From Streptomyces sp. Ag109_O5-1 (GTDB taxonomy: Bacteria > Actinomycetota > Actinomycetes > Streptomycetales > Streptomycetaceae): 64,000 nt of DNA. Location of the stretch: positions 2,356,001 through 2,420,000 of the forward strand of contig NZ_RKQF01000001.1 in NCBI RefSeq assembly GCF_003814875.1. Direction: 5' to 3'. Position numbers and translations under genes: made by a program. Under the pieces are notes generated by a model, which saw only the letters and a list, made by a program, of their open reading frames with translations, did no database searches and was not told the DNA's origin. This document shows, piece by piece, positions 18,687 through 26,778 of the stretch. Position 1 is the first letter of the stretch. Each line of letters starts with the position of its first letter.

Positions 18687-19169
18687 ATGAAAAGCGCATT
18701 CAGGCGGACATTCCAGGTCGCGCTGACGACATTCGTCGCCACAGCCACCATGGGGGTGTTCGCGACGAGCGCAAGCGCCGCGCCGGGCGATAACACCTGG
18801 ATCAGCAACAGGGACGGTATGTGCATCACCGTCACCGGTGGAGGCAATGTCTATGGTACTTCTCAGTGCGGCTGGGGTAACAGGGCACAGTTGTGGGAGC
18901 GGGTCGGGTCCCAAATCAAGTTGGCTTACACGAATATCTGCCTCGATAGCGATGCTAGCGGCGCCCGGGGCTGGACCGGCCATGTTTACTGGGGGGAATG
19001 CAACGGCGGCAATTTCCAGAACTGGGACTACGTCGACGCGGGCGGTGGCTGGGTTGATGTACGGGACCGGGAGACCAAACTTTTTCTGGTTATACATCAG
19101 GACGGGATCGTGGATACCCACATCGATGGCAACAGCAACGGCCCTCTTAGTTTCTACGGTGGCGAGTAG
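18687..19169 (+). CDS. Secreted ricin-B-like (beta-trefoil) lectin, second copy
   Basis: 160 residues. The signal peptide MKSAFRRTFQVALTTFVATA (SASA|APGDN) nearly repeats that of the 5059 gene. The mature part shares GDNTWIS, WGN.AQLWERVGSQIKLAY, CLDSD, HVYWGECNGGNFQNWDY and the terminal SFYGGE. Compared with copy 1 it has a few residues inserted before the third cysteine and different residues between DRETKLF and the C-terminus. It lies between two LAL regulators with the 19341 gene downstream on the same strand. Confidence 0.7.
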   Translation: MKSAFRRTFQVALTTFVATATMGVFATSASAAPGDNTWISNRDGMCITVTGGGNVYGTSQCGWGNRAQLWERVGSQIKLAYTNICLDSDASGARGWTGHVYWGECNGGNFQNWDYVDAGGGWVDVRDRETKLFLVIHQDGIVDTHIDGNSNGPLSFYGGE

Positions 19170-19268
19170 TCGTCGCACACGGCTTCAGCCGCGATCCACT
19201 GCGTGAATTCTGATCACGGGTGTCGGGCGGGTTCCTGATGCTTCTTCGGGATGCGGGCAGCGGTGAGT
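19170..19268 (+). repeat. Lectin 3' flank shared with 5530-5628
   Basis: About 99 bp after the stop match the region after the 5059 lectin (cacggcttca, actgcgtgaattctgatcacg, gatgcgggcagcggtgagt). In that copy the IS5-type element inserts at the end of the match; here sequence continues into the LAL leader, so this is the empty site. The short cgtga/tcacg hairpin could be a weak terminator. Confidence 0.65.
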
Positions 19269-19340
19269 CCAGGTACAGGGAACGCAAAGGCACCGGGTGC
19301 TGTCTCACCTCGGGGGCCGAGGAGAACGGGCGAGGTCACC

Positions 19341-22232
19341 ATGCGCCGACAACGTGGAGCGGTTATCGGCAGAGACGGCGATATCCGGGCGGTGGAGGAT
19401 GCGTTTCGGGCCACCGGTGACGCGGCGCGTGTCCTGGTGGTCACCGCCGGGGCGGGGATGGGCAAGACGGCGGTACTGGAGCAGGTGCGGCATGCGGCGG
19501 CCCAGGACGGCGCCGCAGTGGTGCGGCTGGGCTGGGAAGGCGAAGACACCCGGGATATGGCCGACGCGATTGTCGTCGCCGGATGCGGCCTGGTCCTCGC
19601 CGACCCCGACGACTGCCTGCTTCCTCTGCCCACCGCCCTGCGAGCACGACTGGGTGCCGCGGCCCGGGAGGGCGGGGCGAGCGGACTGTCCGCGTTCTCC
19701 GACGCACTGGCCGCAGCAGCCCGCCAGATGCCCTTCACGCTGGTCGTCGACGGCATCGAGCGCATGCCGCGGCACGTCGCCGACGCATTGAGCACGCTCC
19801 TGCGGATCTTCCGCCCGCACGGCGTCCCCGTGGTGATGGCCGGCCGGCCGCAACCCGCGGCGGACCCCCGCCGCGCCCAACTGACAGCCGCGGCCGACCA
19901 GGTCCTCGAACTTGCGCCACTACGGCCGACCGACGTCGCCGCGCTCGTCGACATCCACGTCACCCGGCGATTCAACCGTCCGGCCGAGCCTGCTCTGGCG
20001 GAGTCGGTGTCGCGGGCGCTGGGCTGCCTGGCAGGCAACCCACGAGCCGTGCTGTCGCTCCTCGGTACCCTGGACAAAGAAGACCTGCTGGAACTCGACG
20101 GCCGGATGTGCCTCACGCGTGCGGAGAAACAGCTGCGGCTGACCACCGAAGAAGCCTTCCTCCTCGGTTTCGGCCGCCCCCATGCGCCCCCGTACCCCGG
20201 GATCGTCGAAGCGGCGATCATCACCGCCTGCCTGTTGGACCATGCCGAAGTGCACGTCGATGACGTGTTCAGACTGGCACCATCGGCCGACGCCCGAGCT
20301 CTTGAGCACACACTGGGCCGCCTGGTCACAGACCGGATCCTGACTGCGGACCCGCAGGGCCGCCTGTCGTTCGCCGTCCCGGCACTCGCGGCGGCTCTGC
20401 GGACCCTACCCATTCGGCGCGACGTACAGGGCAACTACGCGCGGTTCGTCACACGCTTGACGGACAAGCTCGGTGCCGAAGCCACCGGCCGCGGCTACCC
20501 AAGGCTGGCCGATCACGTCGCAGCCTTAGGCCCGCTCCTTGCCGACTCCCTCGCGGTGCCGCTGCTGCTGGCCGCAGCCCGCGAGGAAGCCAGGACCAAC
20601 TGGCCTCGATCGGCCCGCGCCTACACGGCCGCGCTCGACCGGCTCACACCACGGGACCAGCGCACCCCTGATGTGCTTCACGAGGCGAGCAGCCTGAGCC
20701 TGCGACACGGCGACCACGACGGGATCCTGGCGCTCGGCAAGCCCCTGCTCGCCCTCCTGGACACACCGCACACCGAACACACCCCAGCCGGTCTGTCAAG
20801 CGTTGCCACCGCATGGGTGTGGGCCGCCCTTCACGAACACCGAGCTCCTTGCGCCAACATCATCCGTCCCCGCTCCGGCGAGAAAGCTGACCCGTTTCCC
20901 GCCGCGGCCGGGCTGGCGGCCCTCGGCGGCCTATACGGCATCGGCCCGCTGACGCCCCGAACGACAATGGCCGCCTGCCACACCCCGGACACCGATCCCG
21001 GGCACCGGCGCACGCCGTTGCCCTCACCCGCCGAACTGCATCTGGTGGCCGCCGCGGTGGCCAGCCACACCGAACTGAGCCGCGCACGGCGAAACCTGCC
21101 CCCCGACACCATCGACGACCAAGCCCTCGACCAGCTGCGCCACGCCGCCGCCTACGCAGACCTGGCCGGTGCACTCGCCGCCGTCCTCGGCGACCGGTAC
21201 GTCGCGGCCGAAGAGGGCATCGCCCTCCAATACCGGGGCATGGTGCGCGACTACCTGACAGGGAACTGGGACGCAGCACTGACAGCAGCCCGCCGCATCG
21301 AGCTACGCAGCCGGACCCGAGCCACGACGGGCACCCCCCACCTTCCGCGGGCGCTGGCCGCGGAGATCCACTGCACCCGCGGGGACATCGCATACGCCCG
21401 CGCATGGCTGGAGATGGTCCCCGACGCCCTCACCCACCCCCTGGCGGCACGCGCCCGCCTGGCCCTGCAGTACTGGTCGGGCCGAACAGAGGAGGCGCTG
21501 GAAGGAGCCTGGCACGACGCGCGGCAGGCACGCAAGAACGGCCAACTCGCCGGTCTCGAGAGGCTGCTTCTGCGCATCCTGTCAATCACCGTCCGCGAGG
21601 ACCGACCGCACATGGTCCAGCAGGCTCTGGAGGAACTACAGACCCTGCAAGAGGAGGCTGCCACACCCATGACCCACGAGGCCCTCCTCATCGCACGGGG
21701 CATCGCCCACCGCGACACGGACAGCGCGCTGACCGCCCACCACTTGATCGAGCACCGAGGCGATGTCCATCTGAGCGTCATCTCCAGCCTGTGCCTGACG
21801 GATATTGCCGACGACCCCCGGCCCTGGCTGATCGAGGCCATGCGCAACGCGAACGGCCTCGGCCTCGGGCGCCCGTTCCGCAGCGCCGTCACCCGTGCCG
21901 CGCAGCGGCGCAACATCCCCGTACCCAGGCTCCGTCAGACCAACGAGAAACTGACGGAACTCGACATCGCACTAGTGCGCATGGTCAGTGCCGGTGTGAC
22001 CAACCGGCAGATCGCCGCCGAACTCTCCTGCAGCCACAAAACCGTGGAACAACGCCTGACACGGCTCTTCCAGCGCACCGGCTCTCATTCCCGAGCAGAA
22101 CTGACCGCCGCCTGGCTGAACGGAACCCTCACCCGCACCCGGATCGCCACCGACTCCGATCCGCCCAGCCCCGGCCCCCGGACAACGGCTGCCCCGCCCC
22201 ACGCACCCGACGCGTGCAGTAAGTGGGCCTGA
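19341..22232 (+). CDS. LAL-type (large ATP-binding) LuxR-family regulator
   Basis: 963 residues from ATG 19341 (MRRQRGAVIGRDGDIRAVED), preferred over an upstream ATG at 19251 because it fits the family N-terminus and follows gcgaggtcacc. Walker A is VVTAGAGMGKTAVLEQV (~31-47) and Walker B-like FTLVVDGIERM (~132). A long helical middle precedes the C-terminal LuxR HTH (VRMVSAGVTNRQIAAELSCS, then RLFQRTGSHSRAELTAAWLN). It resembles the 14094 protein in architecture, with a different ATPase sequence. Ligand and targets unknown. Confidence 0.85.
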   Translation: MRRQRGAVIGRDGDIRAVEDAFRATGDAARVLVVTAGAGMGKTAVLEQVRHAAAQDGAAVVRLGWEGEDTRDMADAIVVAGCGLVLADPDDCLLPLPTALRARLGAAAREGGASGLSAFSDALAAAARQMPFTLVVDGIERMPRHVADALSTLLRIFRPHGVPVVMAGRPQPAADPRRAQLTAAADQVLELAPLRPTDVAALVDIHVTRRFNRPAEPALAESVSRALGCLAGNPRAVLSLLGTLDKEDLLELDGRMCLTRAEKQLRLTTEEAFLLGFGRPHAPPYPGIVEAAIITACLLDHAEVHVDDVFRLAPSADARALEHTLGRLVTDRILTADPQGRLSFAVPALAAALRTLPIRRDVQGNYARFVTRLTDKLGAEATGRGYPRLADHVAALGPLLADSLAVPLLLAAAREEARTNWPRSARAYTAALDRLTPRDQRTPDVLHEASSLSLRHGDHDGILALGKPLLALLDTPHTEHTPAGLSSVATAWVWAALHEHRAPCANIIRPRSGEKADPFPAAAGLAALGGLYGIGPLTPRTTMAACHTPDTDPGHRRTPLPSPAELHLVAAAVASHTELSRARRNLPPDTIDDQALDQLRHAAAYADLAGALAAVLGDRYVAAEEGIALQYRGMVRDYLTGNWDAALTAARRIELRSRTRATTGTPHLPRALAAEIHCTRGDIAYARAWLEMVPDALTHPLAARARLALQYWSGRTEEALEGAWHDARQARKNGQLAGLERLLLRILSITVREDRPHMVQQALEELQTLQEEAATPMTHEALLIARGIAHRDTDSALTAHHLIEHRGDVHLSVISSLCLTDIADDPRPWLIEAMRNANGLGLGRPFRSAVTRAAQRRNIPVPRLRQTNEKLTELDIALVRMVSAGVTNRQIAAELSCSHKTVEQRLTRLFQRTGSHSRAELTAAWLNGTLTRTRIATDSDPPSPGPRTTAAPPHAPDACSKWA

Positions 22233-22667
22233 GGCGGTCTGCGCTGGGCGCCGCCCCACCATGCGGCGAGAGACGGTGCTCGACATGATGCCTTGAGGAG
22301 CACCGGCCGGGCGGTGGCACTGGCTGAAGGTGGGGACCTGGGACACAATTTCTGACGGGAACGGACGACTCTGCGCCGCATCACGAGGCTTCCTCCGACG
22401 ATCTCGACCCGCAGCCCGATCGACGCTTCGATCTCGTCAGCGGAAAGCCACTCCACGGCTCTCACAACGCACGCTTCCCGGTTCCGCCCACCCTCCAGGG
22501 GGCCAGGGGATCACGAGAGAGCGACAGGGGAGGCGAGAACAGCACACAACCCTTGTGCCACAAAGTCCCCCACCCTCACTCCTCAGACCTGTGCGCATGT
22601 ATGGGCTCCGTCTGTCACCCAAAACCCCTCCAGCCTACGTTTTCGCAGGTCAGACGGGCTTTCACAG
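22233..22667. other. 435 bp intergenic, nothing recognised
   Basis: Downstream of the LAL gene. No domain-bearing frame, strong hairpin or repeat was found here before the tRNA-like remnant. Confidence 0.35.
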
Positions 22668-22722
22668 GTAGAGCCCAGGGGAGTCGAACCCCTGACACTG
22701 GCAGGCAGCGCTCCCAGTACCA
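22668..22722 (-). pseudogene. tRNA-Ala-like 3' remnant
   Basis: Read on the reverse strand, gtcaggggttcgactcccct is a perfect T-arm (5-bp stem, 7-nt loop) followed by an acceptor-like gggctct. It is preceded by gagcgctgcct, as in Streptomyces tRNA-Ala, but the anticodon loop is missing and no 5' acceptor strand matches. A half tRNA like this is what an att scar of an integrative element looks like. No integrase gene is adjacent. Confidence 0.45.
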
Positions 22723-22830
22723 GGCCTGCGGCCTTCCAGGGCAGCCCCTCGCTTGCGGTGCGCGACGAAGCCGCCCCCATCCGCCCCCGGGATACCAGCA
22801 GTAGGATAGGCCGCCAAGTACTCGATCACC

Positions 22831-23061
22831 ATGCCGCGGGACATCGCCGAAGCCGCCAAGGCCCGCAGCGGCCCGTCCGGGCTGTCCGCCTACGTCGCCG
22901 CCGCCGTAGCCCGCCAGATCGAACGCGACAACCTCAACGAACTCATCCTCGTCGCCGAAGCCGAGCACGGCCCGATCGCGGACGAAGAGATCCAGGCGCT
23001 GCGCGACCAGCTCCACCAGGCCCGGCGTCAGCAGGCGCAGGGCGGGGCGGACGCGACATGA
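22831..23061 (+). CDS. VapB-type antitoxin
   Basis: 76 residues from ATG 22831: PRDIAEAAKARSGPSGLSAYV, then AAAVARQIERDNLNELI and an acidic tail. This is a ribbon/helix-type antitoxin preceding a PIN-domain toxin. The codons just upstream still read AAKYSIT, the usual start of the family, but a one-base insertion (ggatAggcc) turns the expected ATG-GCC-GCC into TAG-GCC-GCC, so translation must begin at the later Met, losing about 8 residues. It overlaps the toxin start by 4 nt. Confidence 0.65.
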   Translation: MPRDIAEAAKARSGPSGLSAYVAAAVARQIERDNLNELILVAEAEHGPIADEEIQALRDQLHQARRQQAQGGADAT

Positions 23062-23471
23062 CCCGCTCCCCCGCCGTTCCCGGCGGCACCCTCGTGCTGG
23101 ACAGCGAGGGGCTGGCCAAAGCCTTCCTGCGCGACCGCACCGTGACCGGGTGGCTCGCTCTGGCCCGTGCTGACGACCTGCGGGTGATCACCTGTGCGGC
23201 CACCCTGGTTGAAGTCGTCCACCCACGGATCAACCGCCCGGCGCTTGAGTGGACACTGTCCCGCCTCGTCGTCGAACCGGTCACCGAACCCATCGCCCGC
23301 CACGCCGCCGCCCTCCTTGCCGACGCCGGCCTGCACGGCCACAAATGCGCCATCGACGCCATGCTCAGCGCCACCGCCCTCGCCGCCCCCGGCCCCGTCA
23401 CCATCCTCACGTCCGACCCGGAGTACCTGACCGCGCTGTGCGGCACACGCGCCGCCGTGATCAAGGTCTGA
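23058..23471 (+). CDS. PIN-domain toxin (VapC-like ribonuclease)
   Basis: 137 residues; the ATG overlaps the antitoxin stop (ATGA). PIN acidic residues are visible: D15 (LVLDSEGL), E52 (TLVEVVH), D100 (CAIDAMLSATA) and D120 (TSDPEYL). These would bind Mg/Mn and cleave RNA, with the upstream protein as the neutralising partner. No lesion is seen in the toxin. Confidence 0.8.
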   Translation: MTRSPAVPGGTLVLDSEGLAKAFLRDRTVTGWLALARADDLRVITCAATLVEVVHPRINRPALEWTLSRLVVEPVTEPIARHAAALLADAGLHGHKCAIDAMLSATALAAPGPVTILTSDPEYLTALCGTRAAVIKV

Positions 23472-23642
23472 CTCGGCACCCTCCTCGATCGCCGCGCACT
23501 CCACGGCGTCAGCGATTCACGCCGGACGCTCCCGATCCCCACAGCTCCCAGCATGGACATCAACTGCGGCAGGGCGAAGTGGGGCATGAGCTATGCCGAC
23601 GACGGGATCGCGGCAGCACAGGCGGTCGGCAAGTTCGCCCTA

Positions 23643-23677
23643 CGGGGCGGGGTGAGCCGTCGTCTCACCCCGCCCCG
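23643..23677 (+). terminator. Strong hairpin downstream of the TA pair
   Basis: A perfect 14-bp stem (cggggcggggtgag / ctcaccccgccccg) with a 7-nt loop lies 170 bp after the toxin stop. It is the strongest hairpin in this part of the window. It may serve the toxin-antitoxin transcript. Confidence 0.7.
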
Positions 23678-23913
23678 CGTCAGATCTCCCACTTGGAGCA
23701 CAGCGTGTCCAGCATTCCCTCCGCCCCGGAGATCCCCCTCGTGCTCCGGTGGGTTGCCGCCATCGCCGCATCAGTAGGGATTCACCACCCTGTACCGGTC
23801 GGTTGCTACAACCGGGCACAACGCATCATGGCCATCGCCGGGCCTCTGGTCGGAATCGTCGCGACAGTCCTTTTTGATGCCGCCTACAACTCCATCTCGG
23901 CCAGCTCCTGCCG

Positions 23914-24105
23914 ATGTGCGGCTGCACGGTCGCGGCGGTGTGGCTCGCGGGCGTGAGACACAGCAAGGAATTGCGTGAGCTGTGGCGGATCAGCGATGAA
24001 GAAGGAGATGAGAACGACCGCATCTCTCCTTTGCTGACCCTTCAGCTCACCGCAAGTCTGCTGATCCTCTGCGGCCTGGGAATCTGGTTCGCCGCCAGTG
24101 CCTGA
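23914..24105 (+). CDS. Possible small membrane protein or gene remnant
   Basis: 63 codons: MCGCTVAAVWLAGVRHSKEL, a charged middle, then one hydrophobic helix LQLTASLLILCGLGIWFAAS at the end. In another frame 23829-23955 encodes a hydrophobic MAIAGPLVGIVATVLF, so this could be a frameshifted two-helix protein. There is no family match and no good ribosome site. Confidence 0.25.
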   Translation: MCGCTVAAVWLAGVRHSKELRELWRISDEEGDENDRISPLLTLQLTASLLILCGLGIWFAASA

Positions 24106-24262
24106 TCCGCCGGCCCTCAGGCATCACGGCCCGGTACTCAGGTAGAGCTCGAAGAAACCGCCAGCCCGACAAGGGCCCTGACCCGTGGCTCAGCACCATT
24201 CCCCGTGGACTCTGCCAGTTCAACCTGAGTAAGTGGCACCGGATGAGGGCGGGGGCCATCCC

Positions 24263-24604
24263 TCAAAGGATCCTGCTGGCCAAATATGCGGTCATGCGGC
24301 GAGTGTGAGGTTGAGTCGGGCGAGGTGGCTGGTGCGGGTGTGGTCGAGGGGCTGCTACCTGCTCGATCTCGGCTTCCACCTGGGCCGCGAGCACGCTGCG
24401 AAGCTCCTCTCGGTCGGGCTCGGGCGGATAACCCATGAGCGCGCCGGGCATGACGCTGGCCGACCACACCGTCTCCACGACCTGCACCACGCGCAGCGGC
24501 CGATCACACCCCACCGCCTCCCGGGCCGCCCACACCACCGCATCATGCGCACTGTCCGACCCGTCGAAGCCGACGACGACCGGAGAACGATCCGACGAGG
24601 TCAA
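24263..24604 (-). pseudogene. Universal stress protein (UspA) fragment
   Basis: TTG start at 24604 with AAAGGA 7 nt upstream. Residues 1-80 are a UspA N-terminus (SPVVVGFDGSDSAHDAVVWA, RPLRVVQVVETVW, REELRSVLAAQVEAEIEQV). After that the frame turns into a Pro/His/Arg-rich non-conserved tail. UspA domains are ~140 residues and usually paired in Streptomyces, so the ATP-binding C-terminal part is lost. Confidence 0.65.
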
Positions 24605-24731
24605 GGCGACGTCCTTTCATCCCGGGACCACATCCACTCCCCCCGGGTGCCCGTGATTGGCTCCGCCGAACCCCGTCGAGCCCTGCCCGGCCGAGCGACG
24701 AGGACGGCGACCGATCCTCCGAGCACGATAC

Positions 24732-24743
24732 GAACGATCGTTC
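24732..24743. promoter_or_regulatory. Palindrome GAACGATCGTTC, candidate TetR operator 1
   Basis: A perfect 12-bp palindrome 55 bp upstream of the TetR start, next to a possible -35 (ttgaca at 24754-24759). It shares its half-site with the palindrome at 24799. Confidence 0.55.
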
Positions 24744-24753
24744 ATTCTGTGGT

Positions 24754-24782
24754 TTGACACCTGAAGTTCTGCCAGCCATTCT
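24754..24782 (+). promoter_or_regulatory. Candidate promoter of the tetR-MFS-mannosidase operon
   Basis: ttgaca at 24754-24759 and cattct at 24777-24782 with 17-bp spacing. The -35 is a perfect match and the -10 is weak. The two palindromes flank it, as expected for autorepression. Confidence 0.4.
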
Positions 24783-24797
24783 CTACGCTCAGACACT

Positions 24798-25445
24798 ATG
24801 AACGAGCGTTCAGGGATCGGGGACATGCCAGAGCTGACGGACGCGGAGCTGGAGCTACTGCCGCTGGTCGAGGGGATGTCGGCCGCGCGGCGCAAGTTGT
24901 ATGTGACGGCGCTGCGCCTGTTCGCCGAGCACGGCTACCACGCCATTTCGGTGCGCGACATCACCGACGCGCTCGGGCAGCGGTCCGGCGCGCTCTACGC
25001 GCACGTCGCGTCGAAGCAGGAACTGCTGTACCAGCTCATGCGGATCGGCGTCAGCGAGCATCGAGACCGGCTGCGGGCCGCGGTGCTCGACGCCGGCAGC
25101 GAGCCCGCCGACCAGCTCCGCGCTCTCGTGCGAAGCCATGTCCTGGTGCATCTCGCGTACCCGGACCTCGCACGGCTCGTCTCACGCGAGGCCCGGTCCC
25201 TCGATGATGCCCAACGCGAGGGGGCACAGGCGGTCATCCACGAGACCGAGCGCACGCTCCTGGACGTGATCGAGCGCGGACAGCGGCTCGGCTCCTTCCG
25301 GGCCGACACCGACCCTCTCCTGGCCGGCGCCGCGATCGGCGGCATGGGGGTGCGGGTCCCCGAGTGGTGGACACCGGCCGTGCCACGCACTCCTGAGCAG
25401 ATCGCCGACACCTACGCCGAGTTCGCCCTGCGCCTGTTCCGCTGA
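24798..25445 (+). CDS. TetR-family regulator
   Basis: 215 residues. N-terminal HTH at ~33-78: RRKLYVTALRLFAEHGYHAI, SVRDITDALGQRSGALYAHV and SKQELLYQL. The C-terminal part would bind an unidentified ligand. It is first in a run of four same-strand genes and is likely an autorepressor of the sugar operon, because palindromes sit upstream and across its start codon. An internal Met at residue 10 is an alternative start. Confidence 0.85.
   Translation: MNERSGIGDMPELTDAELELLPLVEGMSAARRKLYVTALRLFAEHGYHAISVRDITDALGQRSGALYAHVASKQELLYQLMRIGVSEHRDRLRAAVLDAGSEPADQLRALVRSHVLVHLAYPDLARLVSREARSLDDAQREGAQAVIHETERTLLDVIERGQRLGSFRADTDPLLAGAAIGGMGVRVPEWWTPAVPRTPEQIADTYAEFALRLFR
24799..24812. promoter_or_regulatory. 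Palindrome TGAACGAGCGTTCA, candidate TetR operator 2
   Basis: A 14-bp palindrome that overlaps the ATG of the TetR gene itself; the half-site TGAACG resembles that at 24732. Binding here would block transcription or initiation directly. Confidence 0.55.
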
Positions 25446-25476
25446 CCCGCTCTCTCCCGCCGCCTGGAGGACTGGC

Positions 25477-26778
25477 ATGACACCTGACGAAACCGCAGGC
25501 GCGACAACACCGTTCGGCCGCGTCATGACCTCGATGGTGTCCTCCTACGTGGGCGCGTTCATCGCGCTCAACGTGCCGGTGGCCCTGCTGCTGACGCTGC
25601 ACCTGACTGCCATGGTCGGCAAGGCGGACGTCGCCGGCGCGATCGGCGTCGTGACCGGAGCCGGCGCGGTCGCGGCGCTCGTCGTCAACCCGCTGGCCGG
25701 GCGGGTCAGCGACCGCACCCGGCTGCGGTTCGGGCAGCGCCGCACCTGGATTCTCACCGGTGGCCTCGCCGGCGCGATCGCCGTGACGCTGATGGCCTTC
25801 ACCACCGAGGTCTGGCAGGTGGTCGTCGGCTGGTGCCTGGTCCAGGCGCTGTTCAACGTCCAGCTCGCCACCACGGGCGCGCTCATGGCCGACCAGGTGC
25901 CGCCCGCCCGCCGGGGTGCGATCTCCGGCGCGCTCGGTTTCACCGTCGCGATCGGACCGCTGATCGGTCTCGTCGCGGTGGTGCCCTTCGCCGGCTGGAC
26001 GCAGTGGCTCGTGCTCGGCGTCCTCGCCGCGGTCGGCGCGGTGCTCGCGGTGATCTTCCTTCGCGATCCGCTGCGGCCCGTGCCTCCGCAGCCGCTGGGG
26101 TTCCGCGCCCTGCTGACGTCGTACTGGGTGAGCCCGCGTCGGCATCCGGCGTTCGCCTGGGGCTGGCTGGTGCGCTTCCTCGTCACGGCAGCCGGCGCGG
26201 CGGGCAGCTACAACGGCGTCTATCTGCTCCAGCGCATGAACGTGCCCGAATCCTCGCTCTCCGGGCCGGTGCTCACGCTGTCCACGATCTACGTCGTGAT
26301 CGGCGGGTTCGCGAGCCTGGCCGGCGGGGTGCTCTCCGACCGGCTGCGCCGGCAGAAGCCGTTCGTGCTGCTCGCGGGTGTCCTCATCGCGGCGGGCCTG
26401 GTCATGCTGGCCTTCGCGCCGTCGATGGACTTCGTCTACGTCTCGACCGCGATCAGCGGTGTCGGCGCGGGCATCTTCCTCTCGGTCGACGTCGCCCTGA
26501 GCTCACGGTTGTTGCCGAACGCCGTCGACATCGGCAAGGACTTTGCGGTCATCAACCTCGCCAACACCATCCCGCAGTCCGTCGTCCCGCTCATCGCGCC
26601 GCTCCTGCTCGGCCTCGGCGGGTTCACCGCGCTCTACCTCACCCTGGCCGTGATCGGCCTGATCGGAGGGATCCTCGTGTTGCGTCTGCCCGAGCTCGGG
26701 TGCGAAGGCGACCCGCGCTTCGCGCTGCTCACCACGGAACGGCCGAACCAGGCCACGGCCAAGGAGTCCGTGGCATGA
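25477..26778 (+). CDS. MFS transporter, probable sugar/oligosaccharide importer
   Basis: 433 residues with about 12 hydrophobic segments and GGAGG 7 nt before the ATG. The cytoplasmic loop motif GRVSDRTRLRFGQRRTW after TM2 is a good MFS motif A of the glycoside/SLC45-like type; a second copy (GGVLSDRLRRQKPF) starts the second half. Its position between TetR and a beta-mannosidase, with a 4-nt overlap to the latter, suggests uptake of a mannoside. Substrate is inferred from context only. Confidence 0.8.
   Translation: MTPDETAGATTPFGRVMTSMVSSYVGAFIALNVPVALLLTLHLTAMVGKADVAGAIGVVTGAGAVAALVVNPLAGRVSDRTRLRFGQRRTWILTGGLAGAIAVTLMAFTTEVWQVVVGWCLVQALFNVQLATTGALMADQVPPARRGAISGALGFTVAIGPLIGLVAVVPFAGWTQWLVLGVLAAVGAVLAVIFLRDPLRPVPPQPLGFRALLTSYWVSPRRHPAFAWGWLVRFLVTAAGAAGSYNGVYLLQRMNVPESSLSGPVLTLSTIYVVIGGFASLAGGVLSDRLRRQKPFVLLAGVLIAAGLVMLAFAPSMDFVYVSTAISGVGAGIFLSVDVALSSRLLPNAVDIGKDFAVINLANTIPQSVVPLIAPLLLGLGGFTALYLTLAVIGLIGGILVLRLPELGCEGDPRFALLTTERPNQATAKESVA

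Noticed and set aside
22668..22760. Functional tRNA gene
   Set aside because: Only the T-arm and 3' acceptor-like end fit; the anticodon arm and 5' strand do not, so it is listed as a remnant.
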